From contig NZ_CP045496.1 in the NCBI RefSeq assembly GCF_015500075.1, positions 6,458,001 to 6,522,000 on the forward strand: 64,000 bases of DNA, read 5' to 3'. This DNA is from Mesorhizobium sp. INR15. Its GTDB lineage: Bacteria > Pseudomonadota > Alphaproteobacteria > Rhizobiales > Rhizobiaceae. The notes beneath the pieces were generated by a model. It did not search any database, had not been told where the DNA came from, and saw only the letters and a list, made by a program, of their open reading frames with translations. The position numbers were made by a program, and so were the translations under genes. Below are positions 9,726 through 18,061 of this stretch, in pieces. Each line of letters starts with the position of its first letter. The stretch's first letter is position 1.

Positions 9726-11132
9726 ATGGACACTATTCTCGCTGGCTTAAAAGGAGCCATCGATACGCTCGGCGCAACGATCCTGCTGCCGATCGTCATC
9801 TTCATCATCGCCGTGGTTCTGGGAGCCAAGGTCAGCAAGGCGTTTCGCGCCGCCGTCACCATCGGGGTCGCCTTCATCGGTATCAACCTGGTGCTCGGCC
9901 TCATGTTCACGTCGATCGGCGACGTCGCCAAGGCAATCGTCACCAACACCGGAATTCACCGCGATATCATCGATGTCGGCTGGCCGTCCGCGGCGGCAAT
10001 CGCCTTTGGCTCGTCGGTCGGCCTCTGGGTCATCCCGGTCGGCATCCTGGTCAACATCGTGCTGTTGCTGACACGCATGACACGCACGCTCAATGTCGAC
10101 GTGTGGAATTTCTGGCACTTCGCTTTTGTCGGCTCGCTGGTCGTTGCCGCTACCGACAACCTGGCCTACGGCATCGCCGTTGCAGCACTTGTCGCCGCCC
10201 TGTCATTGCTTTTCGCCGACTGGTCGGCACGCGCCGTGCAGCAGTTCTACGGCGTACCGGGCATTTCCGTGCCGCATCTCGCCTCGGCGCAGATCCTGCC
10301 GATCGCCATCGTGCTCAATTGGATCATGGACCGCATTCCCGGCATCAACCGGATCAACATCAACACCGAGACCATCGAGCGCCGCTTCGGCGTGTTCGGC
10401 GAACCGGTGGTGCTGGGTCTCATCATCGGTCTCGTGCTCGGTGCGATCGCTTTCTACAACGCGGGTGACCTCAGCGTGGTGCTGGCAAAGGTGCTGGGCA
10501 CCGGCATGACGCTGGCCGCCGTGATGCTGCTCCTGCCGCGCATGGTGAAGATCCTGATGGAAGGCCTGCTGCCGGTTTCCGACGCGGCGCAGGAGTTCGT
10601 GCGCAAGCGCACCGGCGACCGCGAGCTTCTCGTCGGTCTCGATTCCGCGATCCTGATCGGCCATCCGGCCGCGATCTCGTCGTCGCTGATCCTGGTGCCG
10701 ATCGCGATCATCCTGTCCATCATCCTGCCGGGCAACCGCGTCATCCTGTTCGCCGATCTCGCGGTCATCCCCTTCATCGTCGCCATGACCGCACCACTGG
10801 TCAAAGGCAACGTGTTCCGCATGGTGGTGATCGGCACGGTGACGCTCGCGATCGGCTTCTATGTCGCCAATGCGCTCGCGCCGCTGTTCACCAGTGCCGC
10901 CGTCGCCTCGGGCTTCAAGCTGCCGGCGGATGCCCTGCAGATCACCTCGGTCGTCGATGGCTTCCTGTGGGTGCCCTATGTCGTCATCGAGGCGATCCAG
11001 GGGCTTGGGCTCGTCGGCATCATTGTCATCGCGGTGGTCATCGCCGCGCTGTTCGTTCTCTACCGCCGCAATCCGCTCGGCTGGGAACGGGCGGCGGGCG
11101 CCGAGGACGAGCCAGCCGAAGGCTCGGCTTGA
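9726..11132 (+). CDS. gatC: PTS galactitol-family transporter subunit IIC
   Basis: A 468-residue polytopic membrane protein with about ten to twelve hydrophobic segments, matching the length and composition of the galactitol-type EIIC family. It would form the sugar channel in the inner membrane that couples uptake to phosphorylation. The IIA and IIB subunits follow on the same strand. The true substrate cannot be read from sequence; galactitol is only the family name. Sugar-transporting PTS systems are uncommon in rhizobia, which mostly keep only a regulatory PTS. Confidence 0.85.
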   Translation: MDTILAGLKGAIDTLGATILLPIVIFIIAVVLGAKVSKAFRAAVTIGVAFIGINLVLGLMFTSIGDVAKAIVTNTGIHRDIIDVGWPSAAAIAFGSSVGLWVIPVGILVNIVLLLTRMTRTLNVDVWNFWHFAFVGSLVVAATDNLAYGIAVAALVAALSLLFADWSARAVQQFYGVPGISVPHLASAQILPIAIVLNWIMDRIPGINRININTETIERRFGVFGEPVVLGLIIGLVLGAIAFYNAGDLSVVLAKVLGTGMTLAAVMLLLPRMVKILMEGLLPVSDAAQEFVRKRTGDRELLVGLDSAILIGHPAAISSSLILVPIAIILSIILPGNRVILFADLAVIPFIVAMTAPLVKGNVFRMVVIGTVTLAIGFYVANALAPLFTSAAVASGFKLPADALQITSVVDGFLWVPYVVIEAIQGLGLVGIIVIAVVIAALFVLYRRNPLGWERAAGAEDEPAEGSA

Positions 11133-11158
11133 CCTCAGCGCGCCTTGAACTGGAAACG

Positions 11159-11188
11159 ATCGTGCGCCCTTTCGGGGCGCACGATTTT
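11159..11188 (+). terminator. Intercistronic hairpin between PTS IIC and IIA
   Basis: A perfect 11-bp inverted repeat (arms 11159-11169 and 11175-11185, core CGTGCGCCC/GGGCGCACG, 5-nt loop) followed by a run of four T. It has the form of a rho-independent terminator but sits between two genes of one apparent operon, just before the IIA ribosome binding site. It may partly terminate transcription or protect the 3' end of the IIC message. Confidence 0.7.
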
Positions 11189-11204
11189 ATGAACGGAGCA
11201 CGAT

Positions 11205-11666
11205 ATGTCTGATGGACTCATGCATCTCCTGGATCCCGAAGCCATCGTGCTCGGATCCGATGCATCGACCAATGAGGAGATCATCCGCATCCTGGCCGGC
11301 AAACTGGAGACGCTGGGCTACGTCAAGAGTTCCTACGCCGACGCGGTCGTGCGCCGCGAAATGGCCCTTCCAACCGGCTTGCCGCTGGAGCGTCCCGACA
11401 ATGTCGCGGTGCCGCACACCGACCCTGAACATGTGCTGAAGCCCGGGATCGCCCTTGGCACTTTGAAGAAACCGGTCATCTTCGCCAATATGGAAGACCC
11501 GGACGAAAGCCTGCCGGTCGGCTTCGTGTTCCTGCTTGCGATCAACGACAAGGACAAGCAGATTGACGCGCTGCAGATGGTCATGGCCACCATCCAGAAT
11601 TCCGAAGCGCTCGATGGCCTGAGGACTGCCAGGACACTCGACGACGTGCGCGCCTTACTCGGCTGA
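11205..11666 (+). CDS. gatA: PTS sugar transporter subunit IIA (galactitol/fructose type)
   Basis: A 153-residue cytosolic phosphocarrier of the fructose/mannitol IIA superfamily. The phosphorylation site is visible in RPDNVAVPHTDPEHV, with the acceptor His at about residue 71. It would accept phosphate from HPr and pass it to the IIB subunit encoded 15 bp downstream. The ATG follows ACGGAGC. It is separated from IIC by a strong hairpin, so its level may differ from that of IIC. Confidence 0.87.
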   Translation: MSDGLMHLLDPEAIVLGSDASTNEEIIRILAGKLETLGYVKSSYADAVVRREMALPTGLPLERPDNVAVPHTDPEHVLKPGIALGTLKKPVIFANMEDPDESLPVGFVFLLAINDKDKQIDALQMVMATIQNSEALDGLRTARTLDDVRALLG

Positions 11667-11681
11667 ACAAGGAGAACGGAT

Positions 11682-11969
11682 ATGTCTCGACAGAAAACAA
11701 TTCTCTTTGCCTGCGGCACCGGCATCGCCACTTCGACGGCCGTCAATGTCGCCGTCACCGAGGCAATGAAAAAGCGCGGGCTGACCTTCAATGCCCAGCA
11801 GTCGAAGGCAACCGAGGTGCCAAGCCTGGCTGACAATGTCGACTTCATCGTCGCCACCACCCCGATCTCCGCCTCGGTGACCAAGCCGGTCATCAAGGGC
11901 CTCGCCTTTCTCACCGGCATCGGCAAGGACAAGGTGCTGGACGAGATCGAGGCGCTGTTGCGCAAGTAG
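11682..11969 (+). CDS. gatB: PTS galactitol-family subunit IIB
   Basis: A 95-residue protein with the phosphocysteine loop near its N-terminus (FACGTGIATSTAV, Cys about 11), characteristic of galactitol-type IIB. It carries phosphate from IIA to the incoming sugar bound by IIC. An AAGGAGAA site precedes the ATG and only 15 bp separate it from the IIA gene. No second sugar-specific gene such as an aldolase follows, so the downstream metabolism must be encoded elsewhere or by the dehydrogenase at 8661. Confidence 0.87.
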   Translation: MSRQKTILFACGTGIATSTAVNVAVTEAMKKRGLTFNAQQSKATEVPSLADNVDFIVATTPISASVTKPVIKGLAFLTGIGKDKVLDEIEALLRK

Positions 11970-12034
11970 CAGGGGCGAGTTGGAGCGGCGACACGATGCC
12001 CGCCCAACTCTTGCCGCATCCGGCCTCAACCAGA

Positions 12035-13687
12035 CTATTTGAAGCTGGCCATGGGCAGGAATTTCACTGCCGATCCCGTGAACCGGCGATGGTCGGATGG
12101 CTCTCGTTTCGCCCTGAACCCGTCGAGATAGACCTGCTCCGGAGCCGTGCGAATGAAATGAGCGGCAATTACCGGCGCCCTCACCGATCCGTTTGCGCCA
12201 GTGGTGCCGCGATCTGCTGCGGCCGGCGCCTTGGCTGAGCGCAATGGTGCGGGCCGCGCCACCGCGGCGGTCACCAGTCCATCGCCGCGTGGCTTGACAC
12301 GGTCGGCCTTAGGGCTGGCCCCGACGGGACCTTCCGATTTCGGTACAGGGGCCGCGAGCGGCTTGACGGCGAGCCGGCTCTGGTCATCAGGGCGGTTCAT
12401 GGCCAGCAACGCGCCGATCGCGTCTTCGGATTTGGCCGTCTCCGGCTGAGTCGCCTGATTTGCCGGCCGCCAAGTGGGCAATGGGATGTTGAGCGCCACG
12501 ATGTCTTGAGTGACGGTTGCGGGAGCGGCGTCAGCCTTGCCGGGAGGAGCTTCTGTGGCCGCCAGTTCGGCCGGCCTTGGAGGCGCGCTGGCGACCGCGA
12601 ACGGCACGGTTTCGAGAGCAGCGACACTTGCCGCGCGCTCAGGACGCGGGGCGAAGGCCGGCAGCGGCACTGCGCGTGGCGCCAGCGCCGCGACGATCGC
12701 GTCGGGTGTCTGCGTCTTCTGTGCGGCTGGTTCTTCGCCCGGGCTACCGGAAACCATCGGGATATCAGCGCGTTGGGCATCCTGCGGCGCTACGACAGTG
12801 ATGCCTTGGCCAACCGGCTTGGGTTCAACCGACTTGGGTTCAACAGACTTGACCGGCTTGCGGGGCGCCGGCACCGCCGCCGCGACCTTCACCGTATCGT
12901 CCGCTTCGTCCTCGTCGCGTCCGCCGAACAGGGTTGCCAGCAGACCGCGCGACTTGCCTTGGCCGGCATCGGTGCCTGCCACCTCGATGTTCGGCGTGCC
13001 GGCGGCCTTGCGCGATTTATAGGCGACAAGCGCCTGGTCGTAGCCAGGCAACGGCTTGCCGTCGCTCGGCACGTGCAGCGTCTTGCCGTTCGGGAAGACC
13101 CTGGCGAGTTCCTGCCGGCTGATGCCCGGCCAGTGGCGCACATTGCCGACATCCATGTGTATGAAGGGTGAACCGGACGTCGGGTAATAGCCCACGCCGC
13201 CGCCCTGCATCCTGAGGCCGATGTCGCGCAGCTTCTTCAGCGGCACGTCGGGCAAGAAGAAGTCCATCGCACGGCCAACCATGTGCTGGCTTTCACGGGC
13301 GACGCCCTTCGAGCGGCTGCGCAGCATGGCGTTGGTCGTCGGCGAGCGATAGCCGCTGACCACGTTGATGTAGCCTGTCGAACCGCTGGCTCGATAGGCC
13401 TGCCAGACGAGGTCGAGCAGGCGTGGATCCATTTTGGTCGGCTCGTTGCGGCGCCAGTCGCGCAGCATGATGTTGATCTTCTTCAGTCCGGCCTGGTCAT
13501 AGCGGCCGTTGCGCTTGAAGACGATCTCGGCCTTCTCGCCAGTGTGGAGATGCTGGATCTTCAGCGTGCGAGTCTCGGCGAACGCTGATGTGACGCACAT
13601 GCAAAGCAGCGCGACCATGGCAGCCGGCAAGCGTGCCCAACGATGGGAGGCGCGGGACGCGTTTTGCTTGCTTTCAATCACGTTCAT
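12035..13687 (-). CDS. Exported DUF882/M15-type murein endopeptidase
   Basis: A 550-residue protein with an N-terminal signal peptide ending near TSAFAE. The first 200 residues form a DUF882 (YcbK-like, peptidase M15) domain: SQHMVGRAMDF gives a zinc-binding His and Asp, and FIHMDVGNVRHW supplies the remaining ligands. Such enzymes cut peptide cross-links in peptidoglycan. The remaining 300 residues are Pro/Ala-rich, low complexity, with a short repeat (SVEPK/SVEPKPV), probably a disordered periplasmic linker. The ATG at 13687 directly starts the signal region; the frame extends upstream to 13768 without similarity. It converges with the PTS genes. Confidence 0.82.
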   Translation of the reverse strand: MNVIESKQNASRASHRWARLPAAMVALLCMCVTSAFAETRTLKIQHLHTGEKAEIVFKRNGRYDQAGLKKINIMLRDWRRNEPTKMDPRLLDLVWQAYRASGSTGYINVVSGYRSPTTNAMLRSRSKGVARESQHMVGRAMDFFLPDVPLKKLRDIGLRMQGGGVGYYPTSGSPFIHMDVGNVRHWPGISRQELARVFPNGKTLHVPSDGKPLPGYDQALVAYKSRKAAGTPNIEVAGTDAGQGKSRGLLATLFGGRDEDEADDTVKVAAAVPAPRKPVKSVEPKSVEPKPVGQGITVVAPQDAQRADIPMVSGSPGEEPAAQKTQTPDAIVAALAPRAVPLPAFAPRPERAASVAALETVPFAVASAPPRPAELAATEAPPGKADAAPATVTQDIVALNIPLPTWRPANQATQPETAKSEDAIGALLAMNRPDDQSRLAVKPLAAPVPKSEGPVGASPKADRVKPRGDGLVTAAVARPAPLRSAKAPAAADRGTTGANGSVRAPVIAAHFIRTAPEQVYLDGFRAKREPSDHRRFTGSAVKFLPMASFK

Positions 13688-14018
13688 GCCTTGCACATTG
13701 TTTTTGTTTCGGGCGATTTGACGTCGCCGCCAAGAAAAAATGTCTTTTTTGGCGCACCCAAACCCCACAAGGCATCGAACTTGCCATCGGCAGGTGGCAC
13801 CAGCACAGCCTATCGATGAACAGCATCTTGGTTAATGAATCGTGCCCATGTCGGAAATGGCCTCCACCGGAGGTTTGTCCCCGGAGGACAAAACCCGCCC
13901 TATCTCGAGGTCCCATAGGAATGCACGGGTGAATTTGATGAAACGCTCAGCGGCTTCGCGCCTGAAGGCTACGCACTCGAAGCAAGTGATGTCGGCAATT
14001 GCCTGATTGTTGGGAACT
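13688..14018. other. Intergenic region left of the tRNA-Thr island
   Basis: No gene seen. It holds the promoter region of the murein peptidase (transcribed leftwards) and AT-rich sequence around 13700-13760. The chromosomal side of the island junction lies here; in the ancestral chromosome this sequence would have continued straight to the tRNA-Thr gene now at 28.9 kb. Confidence 0.5.
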
Positions 14019-14044
14019 GGTGCTGCGAGAGAGGATTGAACTCG
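14019..14044. repeat. Left att repeat (3' tRNA-Thr fragment)
   Basis: 26 bases identical to 28930-28955, that is the CCA end, acceptor 3' strand and part of the T arm of tRNA-Thr read on the minus strand. There is no tRNA body beyond it, so it is an attachment-site copy, not a gene. Confidence 0.9.
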
Positions 14045-14295
14045 CTTGGCAAACCGTCAAGTTACTGAATTAATTGATCATTTCCAGCCGCTTATTTGAG
14101 CCTGTGTACCAGCTCGGTGTCTCCTCGTCAACGCTGGCTGGCGCGCCAACGAACTTAGTAGCTCTGCTCCTGCGGTACGCTGGCCCCAAGCCTCATGCGG
14201 CGTGATGACTACTTCTGCAAAGTGAGCCAATGTTACGCTAAGATACTGTTTTGATTGATGTGGTTGCCTACGCTAAATCGCATGTCTGCTCTCAA
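14045..14295. other. Non-coding left end of the island
   Basis: Apart from the candidate arm site at 14101 there is no gene I can support. The ParB-like gene ends at 14296 reading towards this region, so part of it is that gene's 3' flank. Confidence 0.4.
14101..14112. repeat. Candidate arm-type integrase site, left
   Basis: A 12-mer CCTGTGTACCAG that recurs exactly at 28861-28872. The two copies lie at nearly equal distances (about 57 bp) inside the two att repeats, as expected of arm sites for a tyrosine integrase. This is pattern evidence only. Confidence 0.4.
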
Positions 14296-15441
14296 TCAGA
14301 ACTCGTCCTGCGTCTCTCTGGGGCCTTCTTGCGGTTTATCGAACTGGCGCTCAAAAGCCCTCTGCTGGTTGCCATCGATCCGGCCCTTGGTCATCCTACG
14401 TGGCAGCGTCTTAACCAACTCGGCGAGCCTCTTGCGTTCAGTCCCCCAACGGGGGGCATCGCGATAGATGGCAACAACCTGCGACAGCACCGCCTTCATT
14501 GCGACTTCACGCCTCTCCTCAGCCCACTTCGCTGCCTGCTCCTGCCTCTGAGCATCGGCAACCCGCTGCTGCACTTCCCGTCCCGGCATGGCCTCGTAGA
14601 CGTCAGGGTAATGCTCCAGTGCCCATTTGGCGACCACTTGCCTGCTGATCCTGAACCCCGCGAGGTCGTCGGAGATGTCGCGGGCCGACTTCACGACCGT
14701 GAACCTGCCCTTACGTTCCAGATGCTTCCCGGCGTCGATGTAGGTTCTGAAGACGCCCAAGCGGTCACTTGATACGTACTTCACGCCGTTGATCCGGTTC
14801 CTCTCAATGGCCATCCATCGGCAGGCATTAAGGTCCGCCTCTCCGGTCACCTCGCATTCAACTTCGATCCTCCCGAGGTGGTCGGTTAGCGCTTCCAAGC
14901 GGTGCCACCCGTCTATCAAGAAGTAGATGGCGTTCGCATCGTCGGGAGCCTCGGGGTCTCTCCGCCCGACCAATACTGCGGGGAAATGCTCGCCCTTCCG
15001 CATACCGTCAGCATAGCTTCGCACTGCCTCCGGGTTGGTCCCAGCAGGCTTTCCCTTAGAGACCGCTCTGGCCTGCGTGATGATGTCCTTCACTATCTGG
15101 TCGGTCGGGATCGTGAGATAAACCGTGTCACGCTGAGGGGCTGCGGACTTTCCACCCTTGGCCGTAGCATGCGCTGGTGCCCCACCGCCCGCTGCCTTGC
15201 CTTCCACGATCCGCTTGATGGCATTCACGATGCCCTGAGCCTCCTTGGGGTCCAAGTCGAGCCGGCTCTCGGCCATCAACTCGGGGTCGACGTCGCCGTT
15301 TCCGGCCCGGACATGATCCGCCAGTATCTCCGCAGCAAGACGCCCGATACGTCCGGCCGGGGCGTCTGCGTCTTTGCCCTCCAAGGGGTCTTCACGGGCC
15401 GCTGCTGTTGCTCTGTCTTCCATCTGGGTGATCCTATTCAT
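14296..15441 (-). CDS. ParB/Srx-like domain protein
   Basis: A 381-residue protein. The middle carries a ParB/sulfiredoxin-like domain recognised by YFLIDGWHRLEALTDH, the motif shared by ParB-family nucleotide-binding/nuclease domains, preceded by the usual prediction of target parameters (EHFPAVLVGRR). A following helical part (RISRQVVAKWALEHYPDV) looks like a helix-turn-helix segment, and the C-terminus is charged. The ATG at 15441 overlaps the stop of the upstream gene (ATGA), so the two are translated together. In chromosomal islands such proteins act as plasmid-type partition, regulatory or defence factors; which applies here is unknown. No ParA partner is present. Confidence 0.65.
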   Translation of the reverse strand: MNRITQMEDRATAAAREDPLEGKDADAPAGRIGRLAAEILADHVRAGNGDVDPELMAESRLDLDPKEAQGIVNAIKRIVEGKAAGGGAPAHATAKGGKSAAPQRDTVYLTIPTDQIVKDIITQARAVSKGKPAGTNPEAVRSYADGMRKGEHFPAVLVGRRDPEAPDDANAIYFLIDGWHRLEALTDHLGRIEVECEVTGEADLNACRWMAIERNRINGVKYVSSDRLGVFRTYIDAGKHLERKGRFTVVKSARDISDDLAGFRISRQVVAKWALEHYPDVYEAMPGREVQQRVADAQRQEQAAKWAEERREVAMKAVLSQVVAIYRDAPRWGTERKRLAELVKTLPRRMTKGRIDGNQQRAFERQFDKPQEGPRETQDEF

Positions 15442-16064
15442 CTCGTTCGGACAACGCTGCGGCCCCTGTGCTGAACCAGAAGCTCGCAGGCGGTCTCCAG
15501 CGCTTCGCCCATGTGCCTTAGGACCCGTCCGCGTGACCTCGGGTAGACGTGAAGCTCTGTCGCGCTGGCACCCTCGCCCCACCTCTTGTGCGTCCCTGAG
15601 GCCATCCGGTGAACCAGCTTCGCAGCCTGCACGCGCTTGAACTCGGCTTTGAGGTCCGCTTGGGGATCGTCACGGATGATCATTTCGATCGCGAGCCAAG
15701 CCGCCACCACCCGACGCGGGTCCACTGCGGCCCTTCGCAGCCTCGCCCAGGCGGCCTTTGCGCGATCCTGAGGAGACAGCCCACGAAGCCTGAATGCCTC
15801 CTTGAACTGCCCTGAGGTCCGCAGCAGGGTAGCCACACGGTCGACCGCATTGCGGACGTAGGTATCGTCCTCCTGAGCCTCCAACCACGCCATCGCAGCG
15901 TCCCGGTATGGTGCGATCTCTCGCGCCCCGTAGGAGGGTCGGTAAGGGCTCCCATGGCGGGAGTAGTGGTCTGCATGGGGACGACAGAACCGCGTGTCCA
16001 GCCCATCCTCCGTGCCCGCTCTGGCATGCTTGCTGCAGCCTACTACGCGACACCGGCTGAACAT
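15438..16064 (-). CDS. Hypothetical protein with Cys/His cluster
   Basis: A 208-residue protein not recognised by family. The N-terminus has a likely metal-binding cluster: CRVVGCSKHAR followed by FCRPHADHYSRHGSPYRP, resembling small zinc-ribbon segments seen in phage and island proteins. The rest is helical and rich in Arg and Ala. The ATG at 16064 follows GAAGGAA at good spacing; the longer frame to 16133 has only a TTG start. It overlaps the ParB-like gene by four bases, so the pair is probably one functional unit, perhaps a DNA-binding regulator with its effector. That is inference. Confidence 0.6.
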   Translation of the reverse strand: MFSRCRVVGCSKHARAGTEDGLDTRFCRPHADHYSRHGSPYRPSYGAREIAPYRDAAMAWLEAQEDDTYVRNAVDRVATLLRTSGQFKEAFRLRGLSPQDRAKAAWARLRRAAVDPRRVVAAWLAIEMIIRDDPQADLKAEFKRVQAAKLVHRMASGTHKRWGEGASATELHVYPRSRGRVLRHMGEALETACELLVQHRGRSVVRTR

Positions 16065-16263
16065 GCTGCTCGGTTCCTTCGCGCGCACCTTCACTTCTGC
16101 CTTGCGCTCGCGCTTGGCGGTCCAATTCGTCAATGCTGGTATTCCTCAAAATGGCCACCCCGCGTTGGCGGGAAGGCGAGCGTCTACAGGAGGACAGGGG
16201 CGCGGGGCAAGGGCAAATGCGGGCGCTGGTCGTCTGAGTATGGGTGGAAGGCGCGGCCCCAGC

Positions 16264-17112
16264 TCAGACCTTGCTGAACCAGCTGGGGTCCACCACCACC
16301 CTCTCGACCATTTCCGTCGCAACGCCGAGCTTCAGCTGTTTGAGCAGGTCGCAGAACTGCTCCCCATCTATCAGTTCGATCGCCGGCGCCCCATCTCGGG
16401 TGGCCTCCTTCTTTGCTTCCGCCGTGAAAGTCCCGGTGGTGATCAACAAGCCCTTGTCACTGCGGCCGACCATTGCACCGCGAAAGTCGCGGATGGTGCT
16501 GGGTCCAACCGAACCGCTGTACCGCTTGCATTGAAACAAGACTTGAAAAGAAAGGAGGTTCAACCGAAGAACCCCAATACCGTCAATCCCGCCGTCACCC
16601 GAACGGCCCGTCACTTCGACCTTGATGAACCCAGCTTCCCGCAGCAGGCGCTGAGACAGTCGCTCAAAGGCGTCTGGCTTGATCGACTTGAGGCAGTCGA
16701 GCAGTTGATCTTTCCAGTTGACTTCCAGTGCGTCAACAGCGTCAACGACGGGTTCCTCACCGTCCCCCAGGCCATTCTTCTTGGCGTCTGCGGCCATCTT
16801 CCTAACGAGCGCCGGAACAAGTGCGACGCTCTGCTGCGTACACGTTTCACCGGCGTCAGTCAGCGCCCAGACGCCCCTCACGCTGTTGTCAACGTACCCA
16901 GCCTTCTTCAAGTAGGTCTTGGCCCAATGCAGGTTATAGCTCACCTTGGATTGGCGGCCGCCCGTATGAGGAATGTTCTGCACCTCTGGCGGCAGCCGCA
17001 TCACCTCAATTACCTTCGTCAGCAATTCGTCGTTAGCGGCCGAGCCGCCAAGCTCTTTGAGCGCGTCGATCGCAGGCCACATCATCTGGGAATACGCGGG
17101 CACCTGCAGCAT
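16264..17112 (-). CDS. mrr: Mrr-family restriction endonuclease
   Basis: A 282-residue Mrr-type nuclease. The N-terminal 90 residues match the Mrr N-terminal winged-helix domain (MLQVPAYSQMMWPAIDAL). The C-terminal half is the Mrr catalytic domain with the PD-(D/E)xK motif: SGDGGIDGIG supplies the Asp and FQCKRY the Gln-x-Lys. Family members cut DNA carrying methylated bases, without a methyltransferase of their own. It has no adjacent modification gene. A 150-bp gap separates it from the zinc-finger gene, so it is probably transcribed separately or read through. Confidence 0.88.
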   Translation of the reverse strand: MLQVPAYSQMMWPAIDALKELGGSAANDELLTKVIEVMRLPPEVQNIPHTGGRQSKVSYNLHWAKTYLKKAGYVDNSVRGVWALTDAGETCTQQSVALVPALVRKMAADAKKNGLGDGEEPVVDAVDALEVNWKDQLLDCLKSIKPDAFERLSQRLLREAGFIKVEVTGRSGDGGIDGIGVLRLNLLSFQVLFQCKRYSGSVGPSTIRDFRGAMVGRSDKGLLITTGTFTAEAKKEATRDGAPAIELIDGEQFCDLLKQLKLGVATEMVERVVVDPSWFSKV

Positions 17113-17172
17113 TTCTCACCCCCCTGAACCATCCTCGTCTGCCGCCAGTCGACAGGCTTCTGCAACCCGTGT

Positions 17173-17823
17173 CTACAAGTGATCCACGAAGTTACCTGCA
17201 CCGTGTCGGCTGCCCTCAATGCGCTTCGCCAGCTTCGCGAGCGTTGAGCGGGAGCAGTTGGTAGCGCTCACGATCGTGCTCCAGCTCTGCCCCTTGCGAA
17301 GCATGTCTACAATCGCCTCATTGCGCTTGGCGTCCTCAGGACGGCCCTTCATGCGTCCCTCGGACTGTGCCTTGGCAATGCCCTGAGCCTGACGCCGCCT
17401 GCGGTCCTCGTAGTCCTTGCGGGCGATGGCAGCGAGCATGTCGAGCAGCATCGCGTTGATCGCCGCGAACATGCGCGACGTGAAGTCGTCGGCCTCCTTG
17501 ATCATCATCATGTGTGAGGTCGGCAAGTCGAGCGCGACGACCCGGACCTTGCGGTCGGCGATCTCACGCTTCAGCCGTTCCCAGTCTTCCGCGTTCAGGC
17601 GGCTCAGGCGGTCCACCTGTTCGGTTAGGAGAATGTCGCCTGGCTGACAGTCAGAGAGAAGCCTGAATAGCTCAGGGCGGGCCAGCGAGGCCCCACTCTC
17701 GTTCTCTGTGTAGGTCGCTGCGATCGGGAGCCCGCGCTCCTTTGCGAAGGCTTCAAGGTCGCCTTTGGCGCGGCTTGCATCCTGTTCCTTGGTGGAGGCG
17801 CGGAGATAGGCACGGACGAACAT
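17173..17823 (-). CDS. Serine recombinase (resolvase/invertase family)
   Basis: A 216-residue small serine recombinase. The N-terminus VRAYLRASTKEQD holds the nucleophilic Ser (about residue 10), followed by the family core EQVDRLSRL and a C-terminal helix-turn-helix (GQSWSTIVSATNCSRSTLAKL). Such enzymes resolve cointegrates or invert segments. It is transcribed away from the gene at 18062 across a region with inverted repeats (17847-17903), where it could bind as regulator or at its crossover site. No partner inversion repeat is evident in the window. Confidence 0.88.
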   Translation of the reverse strand: MFVRAYLRASTKEQDASRAKGDLEAFAKERGLPIAATYTENESGASLARPELFRLLSDCQPGDILLTEQVDRLSRLNAEDWERLKREIADRKVRVVALDLPTSHMMMIKEADDFTSRMFAAINAMLLDMLAAIARKDYEDRRRRQAQGIAKAQSEGRMKGRPEDAKRNEAIVDMLRKGQSWSTIVSATNCSRSTLAKLAKRIEGSRHGAGNFVDHL

Positions 17824-17846
17824 GTGAAGCCCTTCGGTTCGGTTTG

Positions 17847-17903
17847 ACTGGTTCGATTAATACCAGTTCGATTTGAGCCGTCAAGGGGTATTATCGAACC
17901 AGT
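17847..17903. promoter_or_regulatory. Inverted repeat upstream of the recombinase gene
   Basis: Arms at 17847-17864 and 17887-17903 are inverted copies differing by one inserted base (ACTGGTTCGAT core). Further half copies (CCAGTTCGAT at 17863, CCGGTTCG at 17910) add to the cluster. The position 24 bp upstream of the recombinase start fits an autoregulatory operator or a recombination (res-like) site. It may also affect the divergent nuclease gene. Confidence 0.6.
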
Positions 17904-18061
17904 CCCGGACCGGTTCGCCAAGGGCATACCATAATGAACCTACTGCTTTGCCCGTGTTTCCGAAGCCCCGGGTTGGCCCGACCTGTTGTTGCGTGGGACG
18001 AATTGTGCTGCATACCATTCGTCGATGGGCCAAAGGCGGCCAATTTTCGTGGGGGACGACT

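Noticed and set aside
14019..14044. Possible second tRNA-Thr gene
   Set aside because: Only the 3' 26 bases are present; the adjoining sequence cannot form the D or anticodon arms, so it is an att copy.
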